Source: Streptomyces sp. SAJ15 (lineage in GTDB: Bacteria > Actinomycetota > Actinomycetes > Streptomycetales > Streptomycetaceae). Taken from it: a stretch of 64,000 nt of DNA. The stretch covers positions 44,857 through 108,856 of the forward strand of contig NZ_NISY01000017.1 in assembly GCF_007595705.1 (NCBI RefSeq), written 5' to 3'. The notes beneath the pieces were generated by a model. That model saw only the letters and a list, made by a program, of their open reading frames with translations. It was not told where the DNA came from and did not search any database. A program made the position numbers and the translations under genes. Positions 34,998 through 43,157 of the stretch are shown here, one piece after another. The number at the start of each line of letters is the position of its first letter. Within the stretch, counting starts at the first letter, position 1.

Positions 34998-35741
34998 CTA
35001 CGCGCGCGTCACCGCGACGGTGCCCCGCCGCTCGAACTCCATGATCCGTTCCATGGTGGCCGCGACGTCGGCGCCGACCTCGCGCTCCAGCAGCCACAGC
35101 GCGCCGTCGATGCCGGAGCTCACGCCGCCGGTGCACACCAGATCGCCGTCGTCGACGACGCGGTTCGGCCGGACGTCGGCACCCTTGCCCTTCAGGTGGT
35201 CCTGGGCGGCGTGGTGGGTGGTGCAGGGCCGCTTGCCGACGAGTCCGGCGGCCTCAAGCAGGATCACACCGGTGCAGACGCCGAAGAACGTCAGCCCGGG
35301 GCGGGCGGCGGCGGCCAGGGCGCGCGGGAGGTCACCCTTGTCGATCTCGGTCCAGACTCCGGTGCTGTTCCGCTGGCCGAAGCCACCGCCGGGCACGACC
35401 AGGACATCGGCCTCGGCCGGGTTCCAGGCACCGGGCACGACCACCTCCATGCCGAACCGACCCTTGACCCGGCCGGGCCCGGAGCTGGTCACCAGGGTGG
35501 TCTTCACCGGCTTCCCCAGCTTGGCGGCCCCGCCGAAGACCTCCAACGGGCCGACGTAGTCCAGCTCCTCGACCCCTTCGAACAACACGATGTGCACCCG
35601 CAACGGATTGCTCGCATCCCGCTTGACCGCGCGGGCGGGCGCGGCGGCGGGCTCGGCGGCCCGCGCCGTCCCCGCCGCCGATCCCACCGCGAACACACCA
35701 GCGCCCGCCGCCGCGGTCCTGAGCAAGCCTCTACGTTCCAT
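34998..35741 (-). CDS. Exported DJ-1/PfpI-family protein (isonitrile-hydratase-like)
   Basis: Protein of 247 aa with an N-terminal ERRGLLRTAAAGAGVFAVGSAAGTARA, a twin-arginine-like signal, so it probably acts outside the cytoplasm, unusual for the family. The DJ-1 domain (residues about 47-225) has VVPGGGFGQRNST and the nucleophile elbow FFGVCTGVILL with Cys156; LDYVGPLEVFGGA holds the acidic partner, as in isonitrile hydratase InhA. It is convergent with the MarR gene. Confidence 0.87.
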   Translation of the reverse strand: MERRGLLRTAAAGAGVFAVGSAAGTARAAEPAAAPARAVKRDASNPLRVHIVLFEGVEELDYVGPLEVFGGAAKLGKPVKTTLVTSSGPGRVKGRFGMEVVVPGAWNPAEADVLVVPGGGFGQRNSTGVWTEIDKGDLPRALAAAARPGLTFFGVCTGVILLEAAGLVGKRPCTTHHAAQDHLKGKGADVRPNRVVDDGDLVCTGGVSSGIDGALWLLEREVGADVAATMERIMEFERRGTVAVTRA

Positions 35742-36106
35742 GAACCCGTTCCGTCCTCAGAGATTCCCATGTACCGAAGGGCCAGCTCAGGACGAGCCCA
35801 CAGAGCCCTTCGAGTGATCGTCGGCGCACCCCTGGCGCGGGTTCCCCGACGGAGCGACGCCCGCCCCGGTATGTCCGAAAACCGGCGGGTCGCATGGAGG
35901 TTCGTCTCAATCGTGATCATGAAGCGCCCGCACTCGACGGGAGCGCGGGGGCGCGGAAGGCGTCGGTCGCGCTCCCGTACGCGGGCGAGTGCGCCCGCAC
36001 TCCCACCGGACCGGAAACGACGACCCGCCGCCCGTTCGTCCGAACAGACGTAGCCCGGAGGGGGCGCGATCAGGGTCGGTCGCCTGGGCGGGGAGGGGGC
36101 ACATCC
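35742..36106. other. 365-bp gap without a supported gene
   Basis: The gap lies between the divergent DJ-1 and membrane-protein genes. Short frames (for instance from 35894) are Arg/Gly-rich with no motif. GGGAGGGGGC before 36107 is the ribosome site of the next gene. Nothing else stands out. Confidence 0.5.
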
Positions 36107-39043
36107 ATGCGGCGGTGGATCCGAGTCCGGGGCGCGCCGGCCTGCGTCGTCCTCGCCCTGGCGCTGCTGCCCGGCGCGGTGGCCGCTTCCGGGGAGCCCA
36201 CCCCGGCGGGGGCTCCCGCGACGGCCGTCGAGACCGCCCGGGACGAGGGGCCTCCAGCGTCCGGAGTGCCCAAGGCGTCCGGAGTGCCCAGCGTGTCCGG
36301 AGTACGCGAGGCGTCCGGAGGACCCGAGGCATCCCGGGTACCCGAGGCGTCCGGGGAGCCCACGTCCCCCGTCGGCGGGCCAGACCGCCGCGGTCCGACG
36401 CGGACGCCCGGGCCGACCTCGCCGACGCCACCGCCCCTGGCCGACCCCAGCCTGCGCCTGTCCGACAACCCGGTCGAGGAGGGCTCCCCGGTCAGCCTGT
36501 CGGGTCAGGACTTCGACTGCGCGGACGCGGACACGGAGTCCGCCGGCCCGCTCCTCCTCACCGTGCCGGGCCGGGCGCCCCAGTCGCTGACGACCGACGA
36601 CCTCGGATCGTTCAACGCGCCGCTCCCCGAGGACCTCGCCCCCGGCACCCACACCCTGACGGCCAGTTGTGAGGCCGGGCCGGGGGGCAGCGCCAGCACC
36701 GTGCTGGAGGTCCTCCCCCGCGCCCGGCCCGACCCCGCACAGGTCGCCTTGTCTCCCGACACCGGCTCGGAGGACACCCGGGTGGAGGTCTCCGGCACCG
36801 GATTCGGCTGCGAGGGCGCGCTCTCCTTGCTGTGGGACGGGACGGAGGTCCAGAACGCGACCCCGGACGGTGAGGGCGGGTTCAGCGCGGTCTTCCGGGT
36901 GCCGGCCGGCGCCGGTGAGGGTGCCCATGAGGTCACCGCGCGATGCGGCGCCCCCGACGGCGTGGAGGCGTCCGAGACCTTCACGGTCACACACACCCGC
37001 CCCACCCCTTCGGACGACGAGACGACCGAACCCCCACCCGGGACCACCACACCGACCGGCGGCGCCACGCCGTCGGACGGTGAGCGCGAGATCACCATCC
37101 ACCTGGCCGGCTACCCCGCGGCCTGTCGGGACGGCAGCATCGTCATCGGCACCCGCACCCTCGACACCTGGCTGAACCCGAGCTCATACGAGGGCGACGC
37201 CGGCACCGGGCGCTGGGCCTTCATCGACCTGCATGCCAAGATCCCAGGCGACCTGAAGGGCCGTCAGGACGTGGTGCTCTCCTGCCCGGGGCGGGACACG
37301 GAGATCGCCGGCCCCATCGACCTCCCGCCGGCGACGTACCTCAGTACCTACGGGCTGTCGTCGGGGCCGGAACCGGCGCCGAGCCGTCACGTGGATCCCA
37401 CGCCGACCGGCACCGGCCGCGGCAGCACGTCCCACAGCACGGCTCCCACCCCCGCCCCCACCGAATCGGGCTCCCACGTTCATGAGCCGAGCCCGAACCC
37501 CTCCGAGAGCGGTGACTCCGACGACGAGGCCCCGGGCCTGGTGCGCGCCCTGCGGACGCCGTCGGACGTCTCCTGGGCGCTGAAGGACCTCGCGGGTTCC
37601 GTGGCGATGGCCGCCTGGTTCCTGCTGCTGGTGCTGCTGTTGGAGAAGGCGTTCCCCTCCCAGCTGGCGGACAACGCCATAGGCCGCTGGTCACGGTTGC
37701 GCCAAGCCCGGCGGGCGACCTCCGCCCGCCGGCCGCGGCCGCCCCGCGCCGCGCGGCTGCCCGGCTGGTCGCGGATGGGGTGCTTCGCCCTGCTCGGCGG
37801 CACGCTGGTGGCCTGGGCCGACGTGGAGACCGGTTGGAACGCCGAGGCCGCGGTGAAGGTGCTCGGCGCGGCCGTGGGCGTGCTCATCACCCTCGTCACG
37901 TACGAGAAGACGAAGGACACCCTGCTCCGGCCAGGGCGCGGCGGCGTCCGCGCCGAACTGCGCGTGGTCCCGGCGGGCATCGCACTCGCCCTCCTGCTGA
38001 CGGCCCTCTCCCGCGCCCTGGAGTTCCCCGTCCCCTACGTCTACGGCCTGGTGGCCGTCTACGTGGTGCTCAGCGGCACCCGACAGGCGCCAGGTGACGG
38101 GCCGTCTCCACCCCCTCCGGTCACGCCGACACCGGCGCCGTACGGGAGGCCGCCGACCCGGGGTGGCTGGGCACCGCCGACGGCCGGCTGGGCACCACCG
38201 ACGGCCGACGGGTCACCGGCTCCGGGCGGGAGAGGCGCCGATCCGGGCGGGAGACCACCGGGTACGGGCGGGAGACCACCGGGTACGGGCGGCTGGACAT
38301 CATCACCATCGGCCGGCGGGCCACCGGCTCCGGGCGGGAGGCCACCGGCTCCGGGCGGCTGGGCATCCTCACCCTCGGCCGGCGGGCCACCGGTTCCGGG
38401 CGGCTATGTCCCGACCCGGGTCAACCCCCTCCCGGGGCCGGCCGGTTCCCCACCCGGCCCGGTCGGGCCCGTGGCCGGGATCCCCAAGGGCCAGGCGGTC
38501 CTCCTCGGCGGGATCTGCGTCCTGGCCGCCGCGCTGGCCGTGTGGACCCTGGGGGCGTCCCGCGTCGAGGCGGCCCGTGACGCCTCGACCGGCAGCCCCT
38601 CGTACGTCCTCGCCTACACCTTGGGCCTGATCGTGATCGGCGGCGTCCAGGTCGTGGTCTTCGGGATGCTGCCGCTGTCCGGCATGGACGGCCACGCGCT
38701 CAAGACCTGGAGCAGACCGGCTTGGTACGCGCTCTATCTGACCGCCCTGCTCTTCTTCTTCCATGTACTGATGCACACCGTCCATCCCGAGACCGAAGAG
38801 GGCCCCGCCGTCTCCGAGGATCTGCGCTGGCGGACACTGGCCATCGCCACCGGGCTCTTCCTGGCAGCCTGGGCGTTCTCGCTCGCGCTGCGCCGGGCCG
38901 TGGCCCGCGCGGAGCGGCGGGCCGGCGTCACTCCCCCGCCCACGCCGCCACCTCCGCCTCAACCGCCGCCCCCACACCCGCCACCGCCGCCGCCTCCGTC
39001 CTGGAGCGCGCGGCCCCCGTACGGACGGGGACCGAGGTGGTGA
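36107..39043 (+). CDS. Large multi-span membrane protein with Ig-like ectodomain (FGLLP-motif type)
   Basis: Protein of 978 aa. A signal peptide (VVLALALLPGAVAASG) precedes a repetitive spacer of GVPEASG-like units (residues about 45-85). Two or three Ig/TIG-like domains follow (LRLSDNPVEEGSPVSLSGQDFDC; VALSPDTGSEDTRVEVSGTGFGC), the last followed by Thr/Pro-rich linker. Membrane helices lie near residues 497-515, 556-605 and 619-657. A cytoplasmic Pro/Gly repeat region (GGRPPAPGGW) comes next, then more helices from 793, with VVVFGMLPLSGMDG near 852 resembling the FGLLP motif of a named actinobacterial membrane family. The tail is Pro-rich. The function is unknown; an envelope role is an inference. 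Confidence 0.72.
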   Translation: MRRWIRVRGAPACVVLALALLPGAVAASGEPTPAGAPATAVETARDEGPPASGVPKASGVPSVSGVREASGGPEASRVPEASGEPTSPVGGPDRRGPTRTPGPTSPTPPPLADPSLRLSDNPVEEGSPVSLSGQDFDCADADTESAGPLLLTVPGRAPQSLTTDDLGSFNAPLPEDLAPGTHTLTASCEAGPGGSASTVLEVLPRARPDPAQVALSPDTGSEDTRVEVSGTGFGCEGALSLLWDGTEVQNATPDGEGGFSAVFRVPAGAGEGAHEVTARCGAPDGVEASETFTVTHTRPTPSDDETTEPPPGTTTPTGGATPSDGEREITIHLAGYPAACRDGSIVIGTRTLDTWLNPSSYEGDAGTGRWAFIDLHAKIPGDLKGRQDVVLSCPGRDTEIAGPIDLPPATYLSTYGLSSGPEPAPSRHVDPTPTGTGRGSTSHSTAPTPAPTESGSHVHEPSPNPSESGDSDDEAPGLVRALRTPSDVSWALKDLAGSVAMAAWFLLLVLLLEKAFPSQLADNAIGRWSRLRQARRATSARRPRPPRAARLPGWSRMGCFALLGGTLVAWADVETGWNAEAAVKVLGAAVGVLITLVTYEKTKDTLLRPGRGGVRAELRVVPAGIALALLLTALSRALEFPVPYVYGLVAVYVVLSGTRQAPGDGPSPPPPVTPTPAPYGRPPTRGGWAPPTAGWAPPTADGSPAPGGRGADPGGRPPGTGGRPPGTGGWTSSPSAGGPPAPGGRPPAPGGWASSPSAGGPPVPGGYVPTRVNPLPGPAGSPPGPVGPVAGIPKGQAVLLGGICVLAAALAVWTLGASRVEAARDASTGSPSYVLAYTLGLIVIGGVQVVVFGMLPLSGMDGHALKTWSRPAWYALYLTALLFFFHVLMHTVHPETEEGPAVSEDLRWRTLAIATGLFLAAWAFSLALRRAVARAERRAGVTPPPTPPPPPQPPPPHPPPPPPPSWSARPPYGRGPRW
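38150..38440 (+). repeat. In-frame Pro/Gly repeats of the membrane protein
   Basis: Degenerate units encode GGRPPGTGG, GGRPPAPGGW and SSPSAGGPP several times between two membrane blocks. The DNA is repetitive but not exactly periodic. Confidence 0.7.
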
Positions 39044-39205
39044 GCCGCACGCTCCGCGAGGCGGTCCGCACGCGCCCGAAGGTGGTCCGGGCACGCCACG
39101 GAGGGGCCCCGGGGCGCCGCCGAGTGGGCCGGACGGGCGGCGGCGCGCTCGGGGCGCGGTGGGCGCTGCCGTTCGCGGCGCTGCTCTGCCTCCTGGGGAT
39201 CGTCT

Positions 39206-39472
39206 TTGTTCCCCGACGCCCCGCCCTTCACCCCGGCGCAGCGGGATCTCTCGGATCGGATGATCGGCTACTGGACGCGCTTCGCGCACGCCGCCGACCC
39301 CAACGCGCCGGGCGCTCCGCCCTGGCCGCGCCTCCTCCCGCGCGGCCGCGCGGCGGTGGTCCAGTCGCTGGCGCCGGGGCCCGGCGGAATCGGCCCGGTG
39401 GACGCGGCCGCCGAACACCGCTGTGACTTCTGGCGACAGCAGGCACAGGACCACCGCGCGGGCGGCCCGTAG
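39206..39472 (+). pseudogene. C-terminal remnant of a type B carboxylesterase
   Basis: The frame from 39206 reads FTPAQRDLSDRMIGYWTRFA, then ADPNAPGAPPWPR and VQSLAPGPGGIGPVD, then HRCDFW, the usual last ~80 residues of carboxylesterase/lipase family proteins. The catalytic Ser, Glu and His regions are absent, and upstream DNA (39044-39205) does not continue the fold in any frame. It is a truncated relic, 160 bp after the membrane-protein gene. Confidence 0.7.
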
Positions 39473-39494
39473 GGCGGACCGGTCGGCCGTTCCC

Positions 39495-39567
39495 GGGACC
39501 ACACGACGTCAGGGGGCGCACGACGCCAAGGGGCCGCCCTTCGTCAGGGACCACACGACGTCAGGGG
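39495..39567. repeat. 21-bp direct repeat pair
   Basis: GGGACCACACGACGTCAGG plus GG occurs at 39495-39515 and 39547-39567; the second copy overlaps the end of the FAD monooxygenase gene. ACGTCAGG occurs again just after. It may mark a recombination junction next to the truncated esterase. Confidence 0.7.
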
Positions 39568-40892
39568 CGCATCACGTCAGGGGTCCGGCCGCCGCGCATG
39601 GCTCGTGCCAGGAGGCGGGGGCGGAACAGGGAGGCGGGGGGCCGGTCCATGCCGGCGACTCGCATGAGGGCGGCCGAGGTCTCCGCGTCCGACTCGGCGA
39701 CCTTCGCCAGCCGCCGCAGGTAGGCCGCTCCGAGGCTGGCACCGGGCAGGCGCGGCCCCGCGCCGGTCAGCGGCGCGTCGCCGAGGGTGGCGAACCACCA
39801 GGCCGGGGCGGTGACCCGGGCCGCCGCCCGGAAGTAGCGTCGCCACAGCCCCTGCACCCCGCCGCGCAGTTGCTCGTCCAGGACGCGGGCCTGCGCGGCC
39901 GCGCTGGTCATCCCGGAGCCGTAGATCGGGTTGACACTGCACATCGCGTCCCCGGTGACCAGGAAGCCGTCCGGGAAGCGGTCCAGGGAGTCGTAGCGGC
40001 GCCGGACCTGGGCCGGGTACTGCATGACGTGGATGTCGCCGACGCCGGTCGCCCGGGGCAGCACCTTCAGCAGGTACTCGGGTGCCAGTTGCTCCACGAC
40101 GGCGGCGAACCGCTCCGGGTCCCCGGTCGGGCGGTCCGGGCCGTAGCCGTAGACGGTCAACGACCACTGCTGGTTCTCCCGGGCCACGAAGGCGAGTCCC
40201 AGCGGGCGGCCGGGCTCCGCGCCGACGCTGACGAGCCGGTCGTTGCCCAGGGCGTCCGGCGGCAGGTCGTACAGGCGTGTGGCGTAGCTGACGGCGACGT
40301 GCATGCGCTGTTCGGCGGGCTCCGGGTAGCCGAGGGCCCGCAGCCACGCCTGTGCCCGCCCGGAGCGTCCCGTGGCGTCGACGACGAGGTCCGCGGGGAG
40401 GTCCTCCCGCTCCGACGCCCCGCTCCGGCCCACGATGACCCCGGTCACCCGCCCGCCCGCGGCGGTGACCGGGTCCATCGCCTCCCAGCCGCGCCGCACC
40501 GAGACGTTGGGCAGCGCACGCACCCGCTCGGCGACGCGGTGTTCCAGCAGCGGACGGCTGAGGAGCACGGTCTCCCTGCCGATCTCGGTCTGCTTGAGCT
40601 GGTGGCCGTGGATGTACACCCGGTGCTGGGTGAGGACGCTGGCCCGCACGGCGCCGTGCTCCGCGCACTCGGCGACGATCCCGGGGAAGAGCGAGTCGAA
40701 TAAGTCCGAGGCCCTGAGCAGCAGGCCGTGCGGATGACGCCCCTGCGGGATGCCTCGTCGTGGGCCGTCGGTGCCGGACGCGTCGCGTTCCACCACCGTC
40801 ACCCGCCGGAAGTGGTCCGCGAGCACTCGGGCGGTGAACAATCCGCTCATCCCGGCTCCGAGCACCACCGCGTGGTCCTGTGAAGTCGCCAT
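39561..40892 (-). CDS. FAD-dependent oxidoreductase (tryptophan-halogenase/monooxygenase-like)
   Basis: Flavoprotein of 443 aa. VVLGAGMSGLFTARVLADHFRRVTVVERD binds FAD; LVVDATGRSGRAQAWLRALGY and GFLVTGDAMCSVNPIYGSGMTSAAAQARVL are the later FAD motifs of the group that includes geranylgeranyl-reductase-like and halogenase-like enzymes. The halogenase WxWxIP signature is not seen, so a monooxygenase or desaturase is more likely. ATG 40892 has GGGGAA upstream. It stands alone; the polyprenyl synthetase is 25 kb away. Confidence 0.87.
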   Translation of the reverse strand: MATSQDHAVVLGAGMSGLFTARVLADHFRRVTVVERDASGTDGPRRGIPQGRHPHGLLLRASDLFDSLFPGIVAECAEHGAVRASVLTQHRVYIHGHQLKQTEIGRETVLLSRPLLEHRVAERVRALPNVSVRRGWEAMDPVTAAGGRVTGVIVGRSGASEREDLPADLVVDATGRSGRAQAWLRALGYPEPAEQRMHVAVSYATRLYDLPPDALGNDRLVSVGAEPGRPLGLAFVARENQQWSLTVYGYGPDRPTGDPERFAAVVEQLAPEYLLKVLPRATGVGDIHVMQYPAQVRRRYDSLDRFPDGFLVTGDAMCSVNPIYGSGMTSAAAQARVLDEQLRGGVQGLWRRYFRAAARVTAPAWWFATLGDAPLTGAGPRLPGASLGAAYLRRLAKVAESDAETSAALMRVAGMDRPPASLFRPRLLARAMRGGRTPDVMRP

Positions 40893-41360
40893 GGTCCGTT
40901 CCCCTTCGGTAGTCGGTTCCGCTGCGTGCCACGGGTCGCGCCGAGCCTCGGAGACGTCGTCGGAGAAGAAGTGGGAAAAAGGGGCCGGGTCAGCTGCCCA
41001 GGCCTGCGGGGGACGGGGCCCGCCGGGGCGTCCGGCGTCCCGGTGGACGCGTGTGGGTCACCCGGACTCGGGTCTGGGTCACCACCCGGGCTGGCGTCGG
41101 GACCCGGTGCCCCGACGTCGCCGCGATACGGGCCCGAACGACGGGCGCGGCGGTGCGCAGCCCGGAATCATCAGCTTACCCCCGTGATGTTCATGACCAG
41201 ATGATCGCTCATGGACCACAACCCGAACAACAGTGCGTCAACTGCGCATATGCGCGACCTTGGAGGGGGGCGCCCGCTTCCCGGCGCCCGTCGGAACGTC
41301 GCCGAGGGCCCGCCGACAACGCCGGCCGCGGGTGCTGGAGCACCGGGGTCCGCGGCGGAG
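40893..41360. other. 468-bp gap without a supported gene
   Basis: The left part (41040-41100) has GGGTCACC-type repeats. The right part (41165-41260) is AT-richer and holds a perfect 12-bp palindrome GCGCATATGCGC at 41244-41255. No open frame shows a family motif. Confidence 0.5.
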
Positions 41361-41927
41361 TCAGGCGCTGAGGCGTGCGGGCAGCAGGGCGCGGATGGTG
41401 GTGCGAACGGTGTCGAGGTCGACTGCTTCGGGGGCGACGCGCCATTGGGCGTGGAGTCCGATGACGACCCCGACCAGCAGCACCGCGACTGCTTCGGGAG
41501 TGGCTCCCGGGGGCAGAGCCTCGGCCGGGATCCAGCTCTGTGCGCCCTGCCGGAGCGCGGCGTGGAGCCGAGCGTAGTGCGCGCGGAGCGGCGAGTCGTC
41601 CTCCACCGCCTCGGCGAGCAGGGTGATGAACAGGCGTGTGTCGGGTCGACGGATGAAGTCCATGAGCTGGTCGAGCGGATCGCCGGGCAGTGGCGTGAAG
41701 CGCCGCATCAGGGCCTGGAGTCGGTCGTCGACCACCGCTTCCAGCAGGCCCAGCTTGTTGCCGAAGTGCCAGGGGATCGAGCCGCGGCTGATGTCGGCCC
41801 GCTCGGCGATGTCGATGAAGCTCGTCTGCCGGTAACCCTTCTCGGCAAAGAGCTCGGCAGCGGCCGCGATCAGGAGTCGGCGGCTCTCCTGGGTCCGTTC
41901 GATGCGTCGCGTTGCCATGCGGTCCAT
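41361..41927 (-). CDS. TetR-family transcriptional repressor
   Basis: Regulator of 188 aa. The N-terminal helix-turn-helix is standard (LLIAAAAELFAEKGYRQTSFIDIAERADISRGSIPWHFGNKLGLLEAVV). The C-terminal ligand domain resembles the TetR_C_33/AcrR-like type. ATG 41927 or 41918 may be the start. It is divergent from a small operon whose promoter carries a perfect 16-bp palindrome, its likely operator. Confidence 0.92.
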   Translation of the reverse strand: MDRMATRRIERTQESRRLLIAAAAELFAEKGYRQTSFIDIAERADISRGSIPWHFGNKLGLLEAVVDDRLQALMRRFTPLPGDPLDQLMDFIRRPDTRLFITLLAEAVEDDSPLRAHYARLHAALRQGAQSWIPAEALPPGATPEAVAVLLVGVVIGLHAQWRVAPEAVDLDTVRTTIRALLPARLSA

Positions 41928-41974
41928 CTAACCAGGTATGCCGAGCGACAGTGAAGATGCTGGCTGGTATAGCC

Positions 41975-41990
41975 TGTGTTGACCAACACA
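41975..41990. promoter_or_regulatory. TetR operator on divergent promoter
   Basis: TGTGTTG-AC-CAACACA is a perfect 7-bp-arm palindrome. It starts just after a TATAGC -10 (41968-41973), which has GCGACA 17 bases upstream (41945-41950). A bound repressor would cover the transcription start of the plus-strand operon. Confidence 0.7.
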
Positions 41991-42006
41991 GAACGGGGAG
42001 GCCCGC

Positions 42007-42090
42007 ATGCACGGGGCATGGAAGGCGAGGGACGCACGGGACGCCGCGGGGCCGGCGAAGACCGGTCCGACGGCACGGGGGCTCGCATGA
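42007..42090 (+). CDS. Short upstream ORF (27 aa) coupled to DUF2867 gene
   Basis: ATG 42007 sits five bases after GGGGAGG, the best ribosome site in the operon. The frame encodes 27 residues (start MHGAWKARDARDAAG, end ARGLA) and its TGA overlaps the next ATG as ATGA. It has no recognisable family. It could be a coupling leader or the relic of a longer gene. Confidence 0.45.
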   Translation: MHGAWKARDARDAAGPAKTGPTARGLA

Positions 42091-42680
42091 GACTGGCGAA
42101 GTCCGCACACGTCGCCCACCCGTGGCGAGTCCACGAGATCACGCGGGACTTCGCGGTCGAGGACGTCTGGTCGTTCCGCACGCCGGGGGCCGGGCCGGAC
42201 GATTTCCCGGCGATGCTCGCGGCGATCGGCTCGCACGGCCGTATCGATCAGCAGTCTCGGCCGGTGCGGGTGCTGTTCTCCTTGCGCTGGAAGCTCGGGG
42301 CACTCCTCGGGTGGGACAAGCCGTCGGCGGGCCTGGGCGGCCGGGTCGCCTCGCTCCGCGAGCGCCTGCCCGACGACCTGCGCGACGCCTCGCCCGCGCC
42401 CGACGGCGGCGGCCCGGTCCTCACGGCGGTCTACCAGACCCCTGCGGAGTCCGTCCGCGAACTGGCCAACAAGACCGTGCACACCGTGATGCACCTGGGC
42501 TGGGTGCGCGGCGCCGACGGCGACCACGAGCTGCGGATGGCCGTCCTGGTCAAGCCCAACGGAAGGTTCGGGCGGCTTTACATGGCCGGCATCGCGCCCT
42601 TCCGCCACCTTGTCGTCTACCCGGCGCTCACCCGGCAGTGGGAACGAGCCTGGCGCGACCGCGAAGGGATATCGCGATGA
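42087..42680 (+). CDS. DUF2867-family protein
   Basis: Soluble protein of 197 aa. The pattern VWSFRTPGAGPDDFPAMLAAIG, LFSLRWKLGALLGWD and the end FRHLVVYPALTRQWERAW is characteristic of DUF2867, related to the SRPBCC fold and often next to NmrA or TetR genes. ATG 42087 overlaps the stop of the short upstream ORF, and its own TGA overlaps the ATG of the DUF6463 gene, so the three are translationally coupled. The function is unknown. Confidence 0.85.
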   Translation: MRLAKSAHVAHPWRVHEITRDFAVEDVWSFRTPGAGPDDFPAMLAAIGSHGRIDQQSRPVRVLFSLRWKLGALLGWDKPSAGLGGRVASLRERLPDDLRDASPAPDGGGPVLTAVYQTPAESVRELANKTVHTVMHLGWVRGADGDHELRMAVLVKPNGRFGRLYMAGIAPFRHLVVYPALTRQWERAWRDREGISR

Positions 42681-43111
42681 ACACCGATACGCGGCTGCTT
42701 CGTTGGGCCGGCGCCATCATGACCGTCCTGGGGACGGGGCACCTGGTCCTGCTGACGCTCACCCGCTGGGAGGACATCACCGGCTGGGTCGACGGAGGGG
42801 TGTGGGCGGCCGTCCCGCTCTCGCTCGGGGATGCCCAGACGGTGGCCGGCCTGGAGAGCAAGCTCGCCTTCTGGGGCGGCCCCGGCAGCTTCGGCGCCCC
42901 GCTGGTCCTGCTCGGCTGCCTCACCTGGCACCTCGCCGGACGCGGCGTGGCCATCCCGGCCGGCATCGGCTGGGGCGTCGTGGCGTGGTGCGCGGTCGGC
43001 GGCGTCCTTCTCGTGCCGTCGCCGTTCTTCGTCGGAATCGTCCCCGGCGTCCTCGTCATCGTGGCGGCGCGCCGGAGCCGAACACCCGAACTGCCCGGCT
43101 GCCGGGGATGA
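42677..43111 (+). CDS. DUF6463-family small membrane protein
   Basis: Integral membrane protein of 144 aa with four hydrophobic segments (WAGAIMTVLGTGHLVLLTL; FGAPLVLLGCLTWHLAG; IPAGIGWGVVAWCAVGGVLL; FFVGIVPGVLVIVAA). It overlaps the DUF2867 gene by ATGA and is presumably controlled by the same TetR repressor. This gene pair recurs with TetR in actinobacteria. The role is unknown. Confidence 0.85.
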   Translation: MNTDTRLLRWAGAIMTVLGTGHLVLLTLTRWEDITGWVDGGVWAAVPLSLGDAQTVAGLESKLAFWGGPGSFGAPLVLLGCLTWHLAGRGVAIPAGIGWGVVAWCAVGGVLLVPSPFFVGIVPGVLVIVAARRSRTPELPGCRG

Positions 43112-43157
43112 GCGTCACCCAAGGGCGCGGAGCGAGCCCAGGGTTTCGATCGGTCTT

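Noticed and set aside
36107..39043. Part of a contractile-injection or secretion cluster
   Set aside because: No sheath, tube, baseplate or secretion ATPase genes are near.
39040..39426. Frame from GTG 39040 with one hydrophobic stretch
   Set aside because: The rest is Arg/Ala-rich and overlaps the esterase relic, which has real family similarity in another frame.
39561..40892. Flavin-dependent tryptophan halogenase
   Set aside because: FAD motifs fit, but no WxWxIP signature is visible.
41244..41255. GCGCATATGCGC palindrome as an operator
   Set aside because: Only 12 bp, isolated and not near a start; could be chance.
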